From contig JAUNPJ010000041.1 of the NCBI GenBank assembly GCA_030536755.1, forward strand, positions 1 to 33,649: a stretch of DNA of 33,649 bases, given 5' to 3'. The notes under the pieces were generated by a model. That model ran no database searches. It saw nothing but the letters and a program-made list of their open reading frames with translations, and was not told the DNA's origin. Positions 25,896 through 33,649 of the stretch are shown here, one piece after another. The first letter of the stretch is position 1. Each line of letters opens with the position of its first letter. Origin of the DNA: Eubacteriales bacterium. GTDB taxonomy: Bacteria > Bacillota > Clostridia > Lachnospirales > Lachnospiraceae. The position numbers and the translations under genes were made by a program.

Positions 25896-27284
25896 TCAGA
25901 TTGCAATGTGTTCCTCTAAAACTACTGATTTCCGCACAAGTTTACAGATTGTTTCTACGTGAACAGTGTGAACAAATTGGTCTACGCACACGACCTTTTC
26001 CACATGATACCCACGTCCCAAAAACATTTCCAGATCTCTCGCAAGACTGGTCGGCTTACAGGAAATATACACGATGCGCTCCACACCGTAGTCGATGATC
26101 TTCGGCAGTGCTTTCGGGTGGATGCCGTCTCTTGGCGGATCCAGAATAATCAAATCCGGCTTGTCCGTAATCTCGTCAAGCACCTTCAGCACATCACCTG
26201 CAATAAACTCGCAGTTCGTAATCCCATTTCGTGCTGCGTTTTCCCGCGCGGCAACGACGGCCTCCTCCACAATTTCCACACCGATCACTTTGTCAGCAAC
26301 GGCTGCTGCAATCTGCGCAATCGTGCCGGTACCGCTGTAGAGGTCAAAGACTACCTTGTCTCTGGTATCGCCGATATACTCGCGCACGGTACTGTAGAGT
26401 ACTTCTGCCGCTTTAGAATTCGGCTGGAAAAAGGAAAACGGTGTAATTTTGAATTTCAGTCCCAGCAATTCCTCATAAAAATAATCCTGTCCATAGAGAA
26501 TTCTTGTCTCATCACTCTGTACCACATCAGAAAGGGAATCATTGAGGATATGCAGAATACCTACGATTTTTCCCTCCAGAGGCAGTGCAAGCAAAGCCTC
26601 AATCAGAGGTGCCAGATCATATTCCTCCTGCGTCGTCGTGACAAGATTTACCAGGATTTCTCCCGTCGTGTCAGCTCTTCGAAGGAGCAGATGGCGCAGA
26701 TAACCCACATGCTGCATTTTTTTATAATAAGATGCGTTTCTCTCTTTAAAAAATTTCCAGACACAAACCAGAATCTTTGTCATATCTTCATGTACCAGCT
26801 TACAGTCTGCCGCCGTCAGCACATCATAAGTGCTTCCCTTTTTGTGCAATCCGAGCGAAAGCGGTCCATCCTTGTATTCGTCTCCAAAGGAAAATTCCAT
26901 CTTGTTGCGGTAGCCAAATTCGCGCGGGCTTCGTTTGATACCCTCAAATTCATACGGCTCTCCAATCAACGGATCCAGCAGATCTTTGACCTGTTTTTCT
27001 TTCATCGCAAGCTGTTCTTCGTATTCCATGGTCTGGTACATACAGCCGCCGCATGATGGAAAAATACTGCATACGGGTTCCCGCTTCTCAAGCGGAGATT
27101 TCTCCAGCACTTTCAGAAGCCGCCCCTCCAGACGACCTCCTCTCTTTTTGTTGATGACAAACTCAATCTTTTGTCCCGGTATTCCATTTTTGACCGTCAC
27201 TGTCTGTTCTTCCACGAAAACCTTTCCTTTGTTTGGAAAGTCTACGTGGTCAATCCATCCCTGATAAATCTCACCTTTTTTCAT
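25896..27284 (-). CDS. rlmD: 23S rRNA (uracil-5-)-methyltransferase, RlmD/RlmCD type
   Basis: A 462-residue RNA m5U methyltransferase of the TrmA/RlmC/RlmD family. An N-terminal TRAM domain (residues 1-60) is followed by iron-sulfur cysteines C72, C78, C81 and C161. The SAM-binding region is FDLYSGTGTIA at 313-323, IILDPPRDG lies at 379-387, the catalytic cysteine is C409 in SCKPTSLARD, and the base is probably E444 in HVE. It methylates uridine in 23S rRNA using SAM; in Firmicutes one enzyme of this family can modify two sites, so the exact U cannot be named. GGAGG lies five bases before the ATG. The tail after HVET (KLVRKSVVLEEHIAI) is slightly longer than usual. Confidence 0.92.
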   Translation of the reverse strand: MKKGEIYQGWIDHVDFPNKGKVFVEEQTVTVKNGIPGQKIEFVINKKRGGRLEGRLLKVLEKSPLEKREPVCSIFPSCGGCMYQTMEYEEQLAMKEKQVKDLLDPLIGEPYEFEGIKRSPREFGYRNKMEFSFGDEYKDGPLSLGLHKKGSTYDVLTAADCKLVHEDMTKILVCVWKFFKERNASYYKKMQHVGYLRHLLLRRADTTGEILVNLVTTTQEEYDLAPLIEALLALPLEGKIVGILHILNDSLSDVVQSDETRILYGQDYFYEELLGLKFKITPFSFFQPNSKAAEVLYSTVREYIGDTRDKVVFDLYSGTGTIAQIAAAVADKVIGVEIVEEAVVAARENAARNGITNCEFIAGDVLKVLDEITDKPDLIILDPPRDGIHPKALPKIIDYGVERIVYISCKPTSLARDLEMFLGRGYHVEKVVCVDQFVHTVHVETICKLVRKSVVLEEHIAI

Positions 27285-27303
27285 AATTCCTCCAAAACAG
27301 AAT

Positions 27304-27347
27304 CATGCCCCCGCCATCCTTTTTTCAAGGTTTCTGACGGAGGCATG
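27304..27347. terminator. Imperfect hairpin between the small membrane protein gene and rlmD
   Basis: CATGCC (27304-27309) pairs with GGCATG (27342-27347) and CCG with CGG inside, with a C-A mismatch between; a smaller CCTT/AAGG hairpin fits in the loop. On the minus strand it is followed by ATTCTGTTTT, a poor U-tract, and then the rlmD ribosome site. It may be a partial terminator or an attenuator for rlmD. Confidence 0.45.
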
Positions 27348-27370
27348 AATACTTTCATTATCAATTTGTT

Positions 27371-27586
27371 TTATTCTTCGTCTTCAAAATAATCATCAAA
27401 ATCGTCATCGAAGTCTTCTTCAAAATCTTCCAGATAATCCGGAGTCAGGAAACGATATACAGCATACGCAATTCCTGCTACTGCTGCAACAGCACCGATA
27501 ATCGCCAATGCCCATAAAACTGTATTTTTTGTTCTCTCTTCTTCTTTTTTTGTTAACGCTGCAATCAGTTCATCTACTTTAGTCAT
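27371..27586 (-). CDS. Small single-pass membrane protein with acidic tail
   Basis: A 71-residue protein I cannot name. Residues 1-21 are charged and probably cytosolic (ELIAALTKKEEERTK), 23-46 form one transmembrane helix (VLWALAIIGAVAAVAGIAYAV), and 50-71 are almost entirely Asp, Glu, Phe and Tyr (DFEEDFDDDFDDYFEDEE). Small proteins of this layout are common in clostridial genomes; no function is established to my knowledge. The start has AAAGGATGG about 7-10 bases upstream. It has its own likely promoter at 27625-27630 and lies upstream of rlmD, so the two may share a transcript through the intervening hairpin. Confidence 0.8.
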   Translation of the reverse strand: MTKVDELIAALTKKEEERTKNTVLWALAIIGAVAAVAGIAYAVYRFLTPDYLEDFEEDFDDDFDDYFEDEE

Positions 27587-27624
27587 GATGGCACCATCCT
27601 TTCCACTACATAATAATTATTTTT

Positions 27625-27630
27625 ATTATA
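27625..27630 (-). promoter_or_regulatory. Extended -10 promoter of the small membrane protein gene
   Basis: On the minus strand TGTTATAAT gives a perfect TATAAT with an extended TGN. The -35 region (TGGTAA, 17 bases upstream) is poor. It lies about 40 bases before the start codon. Confidence 0.5.
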
Positions 27631-27703
27631 ACACCATCACAGAAATATTACCACGTATTTTTCACAATTTATTTACGAAGTAAAATATGTGCCAAAGAAA
27701 GTA

Positions 27704-27732
27704 TTGCCATAACGTAAAAACTGTGCTAAAAT
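27704..27732 (+). promoter_or_regulatory. Promoter of the nucleoside hydrolase operon
   Basis: TTGCCA (27704-27709), 17 bases, then TAAAAT (27727-27732), preceded by TGC, which makes an extended -10. Transcription would start near 27739 and leave a leader of about 160 bases before the nucleoside hydrolase gene. This lies in the 313-base divergent gap at 27587-27899. Confidence 0.6.
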
Positions 27733-27738
27733 GTCCCA

Positions 27739-27899
27739 CGAAACTGGTTCGAAAACCTCCCAGTATAAAAAACTAGGCAAAACAATACGAATCTACTCAG
27801 ACTGTACCCGCAGTCTGTTTTGTTGATGCTTTTGTTTATGGAGGTTCTGTAGACAAGAGCTATTTTTTTGCCCTTGGAAATGATTTAGAAAGGAAAAAA
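27739..27899 (+). ncRNA. Foldable 5' leader, candidate cis-regulatory RNA
   Basis: The leader can fold with a 7-bp closing helix AACCTCC (27754-27760) with GGAGGTT (27840-27846). Inside are CAAAAC (27778-27783) with GTTTTG (27817-27822), and a hairpin AGACTG (27799-27804) with CAGTCT (27811-27816). A further CAAGAGC/GCCCTTG hairpin with a T-rich loop lies near 27854-27876, ahead of the AAAGGA ribosome site. It matches none of the purine, preQ1, THF, TPP or guanidine riboswitch patterns I know. Folding by chance in AT-rich DNA is possible. Confidence 0.35.
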
Positions 27900-28874
27900 A
27901 TGGAAAAAACAAAAGTTATCATTGATTGCGATCCCGGAATTGATGACAGTCTGGCAATCATGCTTGCCTTGAAATCAAAGGAACTCGATGTCATCGGAAT
28001 CACGATCGTATGCGGAAATTCCCCGGTTGAGATGGGATTTGAAAACGCAAAAAAAATTCTAAAACAAATGAACCGTCTGGATATACCGGTTTTTATCGGA
28101 GAAGACAGACCGCTATGCCGCGCGTATGTCAACGCACTTGACACGCATGGAGAAGACGGACTTGGAGAAAGCTTTCTTCCAAAAGTCGATGGATATGAAC
28201 AGGAAATGAGTGCTGTTGACTTTCTTGCATCGACATTAAAAAGAGAAAACGTCTCTGTCATTGCCTTAGGTCCGATGACCAACCTTGCCAGATTGATTCA
28301 AAAAGATCTCGATGCCTTTTGCAATATTGACAAGCTGGTATCGATGGGCGGAACATTTAAAAGCCATGGAAACTGTTCCCCGGTAGCGGAGTATAACTAC
28401 TGGTGTGATCCGGATGCTGCTGCACTGGTTTACAAAACACTGCATGAAAACAGCATGCACATTCACATGATCGGACTCGATGTAACGAGAAAAATCGTTC
28501 TCACACCAACGCTTCTGGAATATATCTGCCGTTTGAACCCAAAAACGGGTGATTTTATCCGAAAAATCACAAAGTTTTATTTTGATTTTCACTGGCAGTG
28601 GGAGCATATCATCGGATGCGTCATCAATGACCCACTTGCCGTGGCTTATTTTATTGACCGAAGCATTTGTCATGGATTTGACTCTTTTGTGGAGATTGAA
28701 ACACAGGGAATTTCCCTTGGTCAGTCTGTGGTGGACTCTATGAATTTCTATCGAAAAGAGCCGAACGCAACCGTATTGACCGAAGTAAACACCTTCCGGT
28801 TCTTCCAGATGTTTCTTTCAAGGCTGCTTGATCTGGAACCGGAAAAACTGGATATTTTAGAGGATATATTATAG
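27900..28874 (+). CDS. Nucleoside hydrolase (inosine-uridine preferring type)
   Basis: A 324-residue enzyme of the nucleoside hydrolase family, which cleaves the N-glycosidic bond of (deoxy)ribonucleosides to base and sugar in the cytosol. The Ca2+-binding DCDPGIDD is at residues 9-16, VSMGGTF at 147-153, AEYNYWCDPDAA at 163-174 and LDVTRKIVLT at 193-202. The C-terminal catalytic motif, usually HDP, reads NDP (N243, D244, P245). The acid histidine thus appears to be replaced by Asn, which may alter substrate or mechanism. It is followed by an ECF transporter S component after 12 bases, suggesting uptake and cleavage of a nucleoside or related compound. AAAGGA lies five bases before the ATG. 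Confidence 0.9.
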   Translation: MEKTKVIIDCDPGIDDSLAIMLALKSKELDVIGITIVCGNSPVEMGFENAKKILKQMNRLDIPVFIGEDRPLCRAYVNALDTHGEDGLGESFLPKVDGYEQEMSAVDFLASTLKRENVSVIALGPMTNLARLIQKDLDAFCNIDKLVSMGGTFKSHGNCSPVAEYNYWCDPDAAALVYKTLHENSMHIHMIGLDVTRKIVLTPTLLEYICRLNPKTGDFIRKITKFYFDFHWQWEHIIGCVINDPLAVAYFIDRSICHGFDSFVEIETQGISLGQSVVDSMNFYRKEPNATVLTEVNTFRFFQMFLSRLLDLEPEKLDILEDIL

Positions 28875-28886
28875 GAGGACTTCAAA

Positions 28887-29447
28887 ATGGAAAGAACAGC
28901 AGAAAAAAATATCGCTTATAAAATTTGTGTCGTTGCGCTTGCAATCTGCATCAATTTGGTCGGAGGACAGATTGCACTGTTTCTCAAGCTTCCGATTTAT
29001 CTGGACAGCATTGGAACCGTATTGATCGCATCTGTCTTAGGGCCGTTTTATGGTATGATTCCAAATGTCATAAGCGGAATTTTGATGGGAATGACTGTTG
29101 ATATTTACTCTTTGTACTATGCACCGGTCGGCATCATCCTTGGTTTTGTGACTGGTCTTGTGTATAAGAAATACCAGCCAAAGAAATGGTGGATTCTGTT
29201 AGCTGCCGTTGTGATCACGATTCCTTCTACGATCGTAAGCTCCTGCATCACAGCTTTTCTGTTCGGAGGTATCACTTCCTCAGGCTCTTCGCTGATTGTT
29301 CAGCTGCTTTCAAGAACACCTCTTGGAATGGTTGGCAGCTGTTTTGTCGTTCAGTTCCTGACAGACTACCTTGACAGAGTGATTTGCTTATATGCAGTTG
29401 CAGCAATAACAAGAGCTTTGCCTCATAATCTGAAGGAGCGATTCTAA
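28887..29447 (+). CDS. ECF transporter S component
   Basis: A 186-residue integral membrane protein with about six hydrophobic segments, matching the size and layout of substrate-binding S components of energy-coupling-factor transporters. A typical stretch is ALAICINLVGGQIALFLKLP in the first helix, followed by LDSIGTVLIASVLGPFYGMI. It would bind its ligand and use a shared EcfA/EcfA'/EcfT module encoded elsewhere, since none is in the window. Its place between a nucleoside hydrolase and an SDR suggests a nucleoside, nucleobase or ribosyl-containing vitamin as ligand, which is inference. AGGAGG lies just upstream of the ATG. Confidence 0.85.
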   Translation: MERTAEKNIAYKICVVALAICINLVGGQIALFLKLPIYLDSIGTVLIASVLGPFYGMIPNVISGILMGMTVDIYSLYYAPVGIILGFVTGLVYKKYQPKKWWILLAAVVITIPSTIVSSCITAFLFGGITSSGSSLIVQLLSRTPLGMVGSCFVVQFLTDYLDRVICLYAVAAITRALPHNLKERF

Positions 29448-29449
29448 AA

Positions 29450-30109
29450 ATGCATGTGCTAATTACCGGAACAAGCTCCGGCATCGGAAAAGGTACGGCA
29501 GAATATTTTTTACGGGAAGGCCATACGGTGTACGGGTTTGATAAAAAAAGTTCTGCCATCACCGATGAACATTATACTCATTATTGCCTGGATATCCGCG
29601 AGGAGGCTTCCTATCCGAAGCTTCCCGCCATCCAGATTCTCATCAACAATGCCGGTGTACAAAATGAAAATGATATTGATGTAAATCTGAAGGGAACAAT
29701 CGCAATCACCGAACACTATGGAATCCACCCCGACATCCGGTCGATTGTCATGATCGGTTCGGCAAGCGGTCACACCGGCTCCGAGTTTCCGGCATATGCT
29801 GCCAGCAAGGGCGGCGTTCTCGCCTATACAAAAAATGTTGCCATGAGAGTGGCTGCCTATCAGGCCACCTGCAACAGTCTTGACTTTGGCGGAGTCATGA
29901 CGGAGCTCAACAAACCTGTCATGGAAGATGAAAAGCTGTGGAGCCAGATCATGAACCTCACACCGTTAAAAAGATGGATGACGGTAGAAGAGGCAGCTGA
30001 ATGGATTTATTTTATGGCTGTCAAAAATCGTTTCTGTTCCGGACAGAATATCCTGATTGACGGACTGGAAGCCGGAAACTGCAATTTTATCTGGCCGGCA
30101 GAAGAATAA
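29450..30109 (+). CDS. Short-chain dehydrogenase/reductase
   Basis: A 219-residue classical SDR. The cofactor loop is TGTSSGIG at residues 6-13, NNAG lies near 67-70, and the catalytic Ser and the YAASK tetrad follow, so it should be an active NAD(P)-dependent oxidoreductase. It is slightly shorter than the usual 240-250 residues. The gene begins two bases after the ECF stop and is surely co-transcribed. A role in oxidising or reducing the sugar or base released by the nucleoside hydrolase is possible but not shown. Its last four codons (GCA GAA GAA TAA) form one arm of an inverted repeat with the end of apbE. Confidence 0.88.
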   Translation: MHVLITGTSSGIGKGTAEYFLREGHTVYGFDKKSSAITDEHYTHYCLDIREEASYPKLPAIQILINNAGVQNENDIDVNLKGTIAITEHYGIHPDIRSIVMIGSASGHTGSEFPAYAASKGGVLAYTKNVAMRVAAYQATCNSLDFGGVMTELNKPVMEDEKLWSQIMNLTPLKRWMTVEEAAEWIYFMAVKNRFCSGQNILIDGLEAGNCNFIWPAEE

Positions 30110-30131
30110 GTATCAGAATTTATTCTTCTGC
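30098..30131. terminator. 12-bp perfect inverted repeat joining two convergent stop codons
   Basis: GCAGAAGAATAA (30098-30109) and TTATTCTTCTGC (30120-30131) are perfect reverse complements around a 10-base loop. The arms are the last codons and TAA stops of the SDR gene and of apbE. No T-run follows on either strand, so it is not a classical intrinsic terminator but could act as a bidirectional transcript end. Confidence 0.55.
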
Positions 30132-31196
30132 AAGCTCATAGCCTTCCCGCACCAGCTCAAACTGATCTTTGACTCCATCTGTCACATAAACTCGATGATT
30201 TTCATCAATAAAAATCGCGTCTGCTTTGTATTTCTCCAATACAGGCAGACTTTTTTCTTTTCCAAGTACAAAACATGCCGTGGAAAGGCCGTCACCCAAA
30301 AGCCCGTTGTCCGTGAGAACAGACACCGACACCAGCCCGCTGTCTGCCGGATAGCCGGTGGACGGATCCATGATATGATGATATGTTTTTCCATCCTGCT
30401 CGAAGAATTTCTCATAGTTTCCTGAGGTGGATACATAATTTTCCCCGCTGAGCGTGAGAATTCCCACATAATCCGTATCGTCATCCGGGTTTGTGATCGC
30501 TACCTTCCAGTCGCTCCCATCCGGTTTCGTCCCATACGTGAGAATACTTCCACCTACAGAGATCACTGCCCCACAGATATCTGAATCGCCCTCCAGAAGT
30601 TTTTTCGCCTCATCACAGCCGATTCCCTTGCCTACAGAACCAAAGTCTACACTGGCACCGGATTCCATGACGACATGTGTGCCGTCCTGCCGGATTTTTT
30701 CATAACCGCTCTCTTCCAGAAGTTTCTCCAGTTCCTGCTTTTGCGGAACCTGTGGATAATCGCCGTCCACATCCCAGAGCCGGCTGATCTTGCCCATCGT
30801 CGGGTCGAATGCCCCATCGGTGATTTTCGATAATTCCAGCGTTTTTTCGAGATAGGATGCCGTATCCTCTGATACATCCACCCCTGCCGAATCTCCGGCA
30901 CTCTTGTTGAGTTTGTCAATATCCGACCCTTCCACACGCCAGGAAATCGCATCTTTTTCGACCTGAGAAAGGCGTTCCATGATGTCTTTCGTCCTGTCCT
31001 TCCCCGAAGAATAGACAGCTGCTTTTGTCAGCGTTCCCATCACCACATTGCTGCGATCATATTCCATGACACCGGAGACGGCTGTCTTCTCCCTTGATGA
31101 TTGTCCCTGGCTCGCTGCTGCACAACCACACAGGCAAGAAATCGTCAGAGAGATACAGCCGATCACAGCCGCCGCTTTGTATCCTTTTCTTTTCAC
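30120..31196 (-). CDS. apbE: FAD:protein FMN transferase lipoprotein (ApbE)
   Basis: A 358-residue ApbE family lipoprotein that attaches FMN to Thr/Ser of target proteins such as RnfG/NqrC-type subunits or extracellular flavoproteins. A signal peptide with lipobox LCGC near residues 22-25 would anchor it outside the membrane. Family motifs include SVDFGSVGKG, YHHIMDPSTGYPA, and GDGLSTACFVLG with the metal-binding Asp. Length is typical. It starts 15 bases after pcrA and is probably co-transcribed. No flavinylation target is encoded in the window. Confidence 0.93.
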   Translation of the reverse strand: MKRKGYKAAAVIGCISLTISCLCGCAAASQGQSSREKTAVSGVMEYDRSNVVMGTLTKAAVYSSGKDRTKDIMERLSQVEKDAISWRVEGSDIDKLNKSAGDSAGVDVSEDTASYLEKTLELSKITDGAFDPTMGKISRLWDVDGDYPQVPQKQELEKLLEESGYEKIRQDGTHVVMESGASVDFGSVGKGIGCDEAKKLLEGDSDICGAVISVGGSILTYGTKPDGSDWKVAITNPDDDTDYVGILTLSGENYVSTSGNYEKFFEQDGKTYHHIMDPSTGYPADSGLVSVSVLTDNGLLGDGLSTACFVLGKEKSLPVLEKYKADAIFIDENHRVYVTDGVKDQFELVREGYELAEE

Positions 31197-31211
31197 AATT
31201 TTTCCTCTATT

Positions 31212-33431
31212 CTAAATCTTTTTCAGCTTTGCAAAACTGGCAAACATTTTTTTGATTCCATACTGATCAAAGTTTACCGTTACTTCGTAATCTCTTCCGC
31301 CCTCCGCAATATTTTCCACAATTCCTACGCCGAATTTGATGTGGCGCACGGTATCTCCGACACCATAACTTAATGCGTCTGCCTTCTTTACTGTAAACTG
31401 CTTTGGCTCAAAGTTCTTGGTGTGAAATGCCTGTTTCATTTTGGCGTATGTATTGTTCTGAGGGATTTCCATATTCAGCGTCTTTCGGTCTTTGATGTCC
31501 CGGTCAATATTCACCAGTTCTCTCGGAATCTCTCTGACAAATCGTGACACCTTATTGTACTGATTTTCCCCGCGGATCATGCGCATCTGCGCACTTGTCA
31601 GGGTCAGCTCTTTCATCGCTCTTGTAATTCCCACATAACAAAGCCGCCGCTCTTCCTCCAGTTCTCCCGGATCATCGGCTGAGATGGTCATATAGCTTGG
31701 GAAGATTCCATCTTCCATACCGGTCATATAGACATATGGAAATTCCAGACCTTTGGCGCTGTGCAGCGTCATGAGTAACACTCTGTCCTGATTTTCATCC
31801 ACCGTATCAATATCTGCGACAAGAGCCACTTCTTCGAGAAAACCACTGAGTGTCGGAGCCTCTGTATCTTCTTCATATGCCGCCACTTTGGAAATCAACT
31901 CGTCAATATTTTCAATTCTGGCTCTGGACTCTTCCGTATCCTCTGCCTCAAGTTCTCTCACATAGCCGGTTTCCTCAATGATCTCATCCAGCAAATCCGA
32001 CACAGAAATATGTCCGACTTTACTTCGCAGCGTCTGAATAAATGTCACAAAAGGCGCAATCTTCGAAGCTGCCCTTCCAATCTTCGGAATCTCATCTGCT
32101 TCGCGAAGGGCATCATAAAAACTGAATCCCCGGTTGGCCGCATACTCTTCGATGCGCACAATACTGGTTGCTCCGATTCCCCGTTTTGGAATATTAATAA
32201 TGCGGCGCACAGCCAGATCGTCAACTGCATTGTCAACAGTTTTCAGATAAGCAAGCAAATCCTTGATTTCCTTACGGGCATAGAAATTGATGCCGCCCAC
32301 GATCTTATAAGGAATATTCGCCATGAGAAACTTTTCTTCAAAAACACGAGACTGCGCATTCGTTCTGTATAAAATGGCACAGTCACTGTATTTGCAGCTT
32401 CCCGTACGCACTGCCTTGCTGATTTCCCCTGCCACATATTCCGCCTCTTCGTAACCATTGAGAAATTGCTTGAAATGTACCGGAGAACCTTCCGCATTTT
32501 CGGTCCACAGCGTCTTCTTCTTACGCTCTATGTTGTTTTGAATCACCTCATTGGCTGCCTGCAAAATATTCTTCGTGGAACGATAATTCTGCTCGAGCCG
32601 GATGACCTTCGCCTCCTCAAAGACATGTTCAAATCCGAGGATATTTCCAATGTTGGCTCCGCGGAATTTGTAAATAGACTGATCATCGTCTCCCACAACG
32701 CAGAGATTCCGGTATTTGGAAGCCAGAAGGCTGATCAGCTGAAACTGTGCAGTGTTGGTATCCTGATACTCATCCACCATGATATACCGCAGCCGTTCCT
32801 GATACTGATCCAGTACATCCGGACAGGTTTGAAAAAGCTCCACCGTCTTCATGATCAGATCATCAAAATCAAGAGCATTGTTTTTGTACAGCTGCTCCTG
32901 ATATTCCCGATATACTTTGGCAATTCTCTGCTGATGTATATCGCCTCCGCATTCTCTCAAAAACTGATCCGGACCGATGAGTTCATCTTTGGCATGGGAA
33001 ATTGCATTCAAAAGTGCTTTCTCTTTGTAAACTTTGGTATCAATCTGCAAGCGCCTGCAGATATCTTTCATGACACTTTTCTGGTCATCTGCATCATATA
33101 TGGTAAAGTTTCCGGCATAACCGATCCGGTCAATATGCCTTCGCAAAATGCGCACGCAGCTGGAATGAAACGTGCTCACCCAGACACTCTCTGAACCATA
33201 TCCCACGATTTTATCTACACGCTCACGCATCTCACCTGCAGCTTTATTAGTAAAGGTAATGGCCATAATATTCCATGGATTTACTTCTTTTTCTTCTATT
33301 AAATATGCAATCCTGTGCGTCAGCACACGGGTTTTTCCGGAACCGGCGCCCGCCAGAATCAAAACCGGTCCTTCTGTCTGAAGAACTGCTTCCTGCTGCT
33401 GTGGATTTAAACGATCCAATATACTGTTCAT
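31212..33431 (-). CDS. pcrA: ATP-dependent DNA helicase PcrA (UvrD/Rep family)
   Basis: A 739-residue superfamily 1A helicase that unwinds DNA 3' to 5' in repair and in plasmid rolling-circle replication, and clears RecA and RNA polymerase. Motifs in order: Q-motif LNPQQQEAV, Walker A AGAGSGKT at 27-34, motif Ia ITFTNKAAGEM, motif II VDEYQDTN, motif III VGDDDQSIYKFRGA, motif IV RLEQNYRST, motif V TLHSAKGLEFP and motif VI LCYVGITRA. The C-terminal Tudor-like domain (VGDTVRHIKFGVG) is typical of PcrA and binds RNA polymerase. The length is usual. AGGAGAT precedes the ATG. Confidence 0.96.
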   Translation of the reverse strand: MNSILDRLNPQQQEAVLQTEGPVLILAGAGSGKTRVLTHRIAYLIEEKEVNPWNIMAITFTNKAAGEMRERVDKIVGYGSESVWVSTFHSSCVRILRRHIDRIGYAGNFTIYDADDQKSVMKDICRRLQIDTKVYKEKALLNAISHAKDELIGPDQFLRECGGDIHQQRIAKVYREYQEQLYKNNALDFDDLIMKTVELFQTCPDVLDQYQERLRYIMVDEYQDTNTAQFQLISLLASKYRNLCVVGDDDQSIYKFRGANIGNILGFEHVFEEAKVIRLEQNYRSTKNILQAANEVIQNNIERKKKTLWTENAEGSPVHFKQFLNGYEEAEYVAGEISKAVRTGSCKYSDCAILYRTNAQSRVFEEKFLMANIPYKIVGGINFYARKEIKDLLAYLKTVDNAVDDLAVRRIINIPKRGIGATSIVRIEEYAANRGFSFYDALREADEIPKIGRAASKIAPFVTFIQTLRSKVGHISVSDLLDEIIEETGYVRELEAEDTEESRARIENIDELISKVAAYEEDTEAPTLSGFLEEVALVADIDTVDENQDRVLLMTLHSAKGLEFPYVYMTGMEDGIFPSYMTISADDPGELEEERRLCYVGITRAMKELTLTSAQMRMIRGENQYNKVSRFVREIPRELVNIDRDIKDRKTLNMEIPQNNTYAKMKQAFHTKNFEPKQFTVKKADALSYGVGDTVRHIKFGVGIVENIAEGGRDYEVTVNFDQYGIKKMFASFAKLKKI

Positions 33432-33465
33432 AATTATCTCCTGCTTCTATACATTTATGCTTCTC

Positions 33466-33494
33466 ATTGTAGCATAGCATCTGTCAATACGCAA
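33466..33494 (-). promoter_or_regulatory. Promoter of pcrA-apbE
   Basis: TTGCGT (33494-33489), a 17-base spacer and TACAAT (33471-33466), preceded by TGC as an extended -10, on the minus strand. It lies about 35 bases before the pcrA start. Confidence 0.55.
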
Positions 33495-33649
33495 ACATTT
33501 GTTCCTCATAATCTTTCCAGACTCCTGTTCATTTGATCAACAGCTTCCTGTTTGCCGGGGTGGTCGTATGTGCACCACTTTGCTGGTCAACGTGACACTT
33601 TCAAACGGCAGGGTTTGGCTTGGGGCTTCCGAACAGCCATTTGCACAGG
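33495..33649. other. Right-edge stretch with no supported gene
   Basis: These 155 bases upstream of pcrA are visibly more GC-rich than the promoter region beside them. A plus-strand frame is open to the window edge (containing MCTTLLVNVTLSNGR) but has no ribosome site and no family I recognise. It could be the edge of an accessory element or plain intergenic DNA. Confidence 0.3.

Noticed and set aside
27739-27899. Purine or preQ1 riboswitch upstream of the nucleoside hydrolase
   Set aside because: The conserved core sequences of these classes are not present; only generic stems are seen.
33495-33649. Partial gene running off the right edge on the plus strand
   Set aside because: The frame is open but lacks a start with a ribosome site and has no recognised family; too short to support.

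Overview
The window looks like a chromosomal segment of a low-to-moderate GC, Gram-positive anaerobe of the Clostridia, most likely Lachnospiraceae. The basis is the protein style (PcrA, RlmD, ApbE lipoprotein, ECF S component), strong GGAGG ribosome binding sites, and a Pel-type exopolysaccharide locus without the outer-membrane genes pelB and pelC. No rRNA, tRNA, CRISPR array or intact insertion sequence was seen.

Positions 43-23844 are one unbroken run of minus-strand genes with overlaps or gaps of a few tens of bases, so they probably form one long operon read from right to left. In transcription order it holds: an extended -10 promoter and a 15-codon leader ORF; an ABC exporter; a 1086-residue secreted protein with three InlB-type repeats; a cassette of HPr-kinase-like protein, 63-residue peptide, PqqD-like protein and S24/S26-type peptidase; a 773-residue multi-pass membrane protein; the Pel core (an SDR-PelD fusion, PelE, a DUF2194 protein in the PelA position, PelF, PelG); and finally seven envelope-glycan genes (three GT4 and three GT2 glycosyltransferases plus a DUF2304 protein). 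The last of these, at 43-4389, are visibly more AT-rich than the Pel genes, and the cluster may continue past the left edge. A plausible reading is a cell-surface matrix module: a c-di-GMP-gated polysaccharide synthase, a secreted matrix protein or adhesin, and a RiPP-like peptide-processing cassette co-expressed with both.

Positions 23968-25772 hold a two-gene unit with its own consensus promoter: a HipA/CtkA-like kinase followed by a protein whose C-terminus is a serine-recombinase linker and helix-turn-helix. Positions 25815-27630 hold rlmD and a small acidic-tailed membrane protein. A divergent plus-strand operon (27704-30109) follows a long, foldable 5' leader and encodes a nucleoside hydrolase, an ECF transporter S component and an SDR oxidoreductase. 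It converges on an apbE-pcrA pair (30120-33494), and the two converging genes end in the same GCA GAA GAA TAA, forming a perfect 12-bp inverted repeat.

The points of most interest are the kinase/peptide/PqqD/peptidase cassette inside a Pel operon, the SDR-PelD fusion that keeps an RxxD c-di-GMP inhibitory-site motif while losing GGDEF, and the HipA-like kinase with its resolvase-tail partner.
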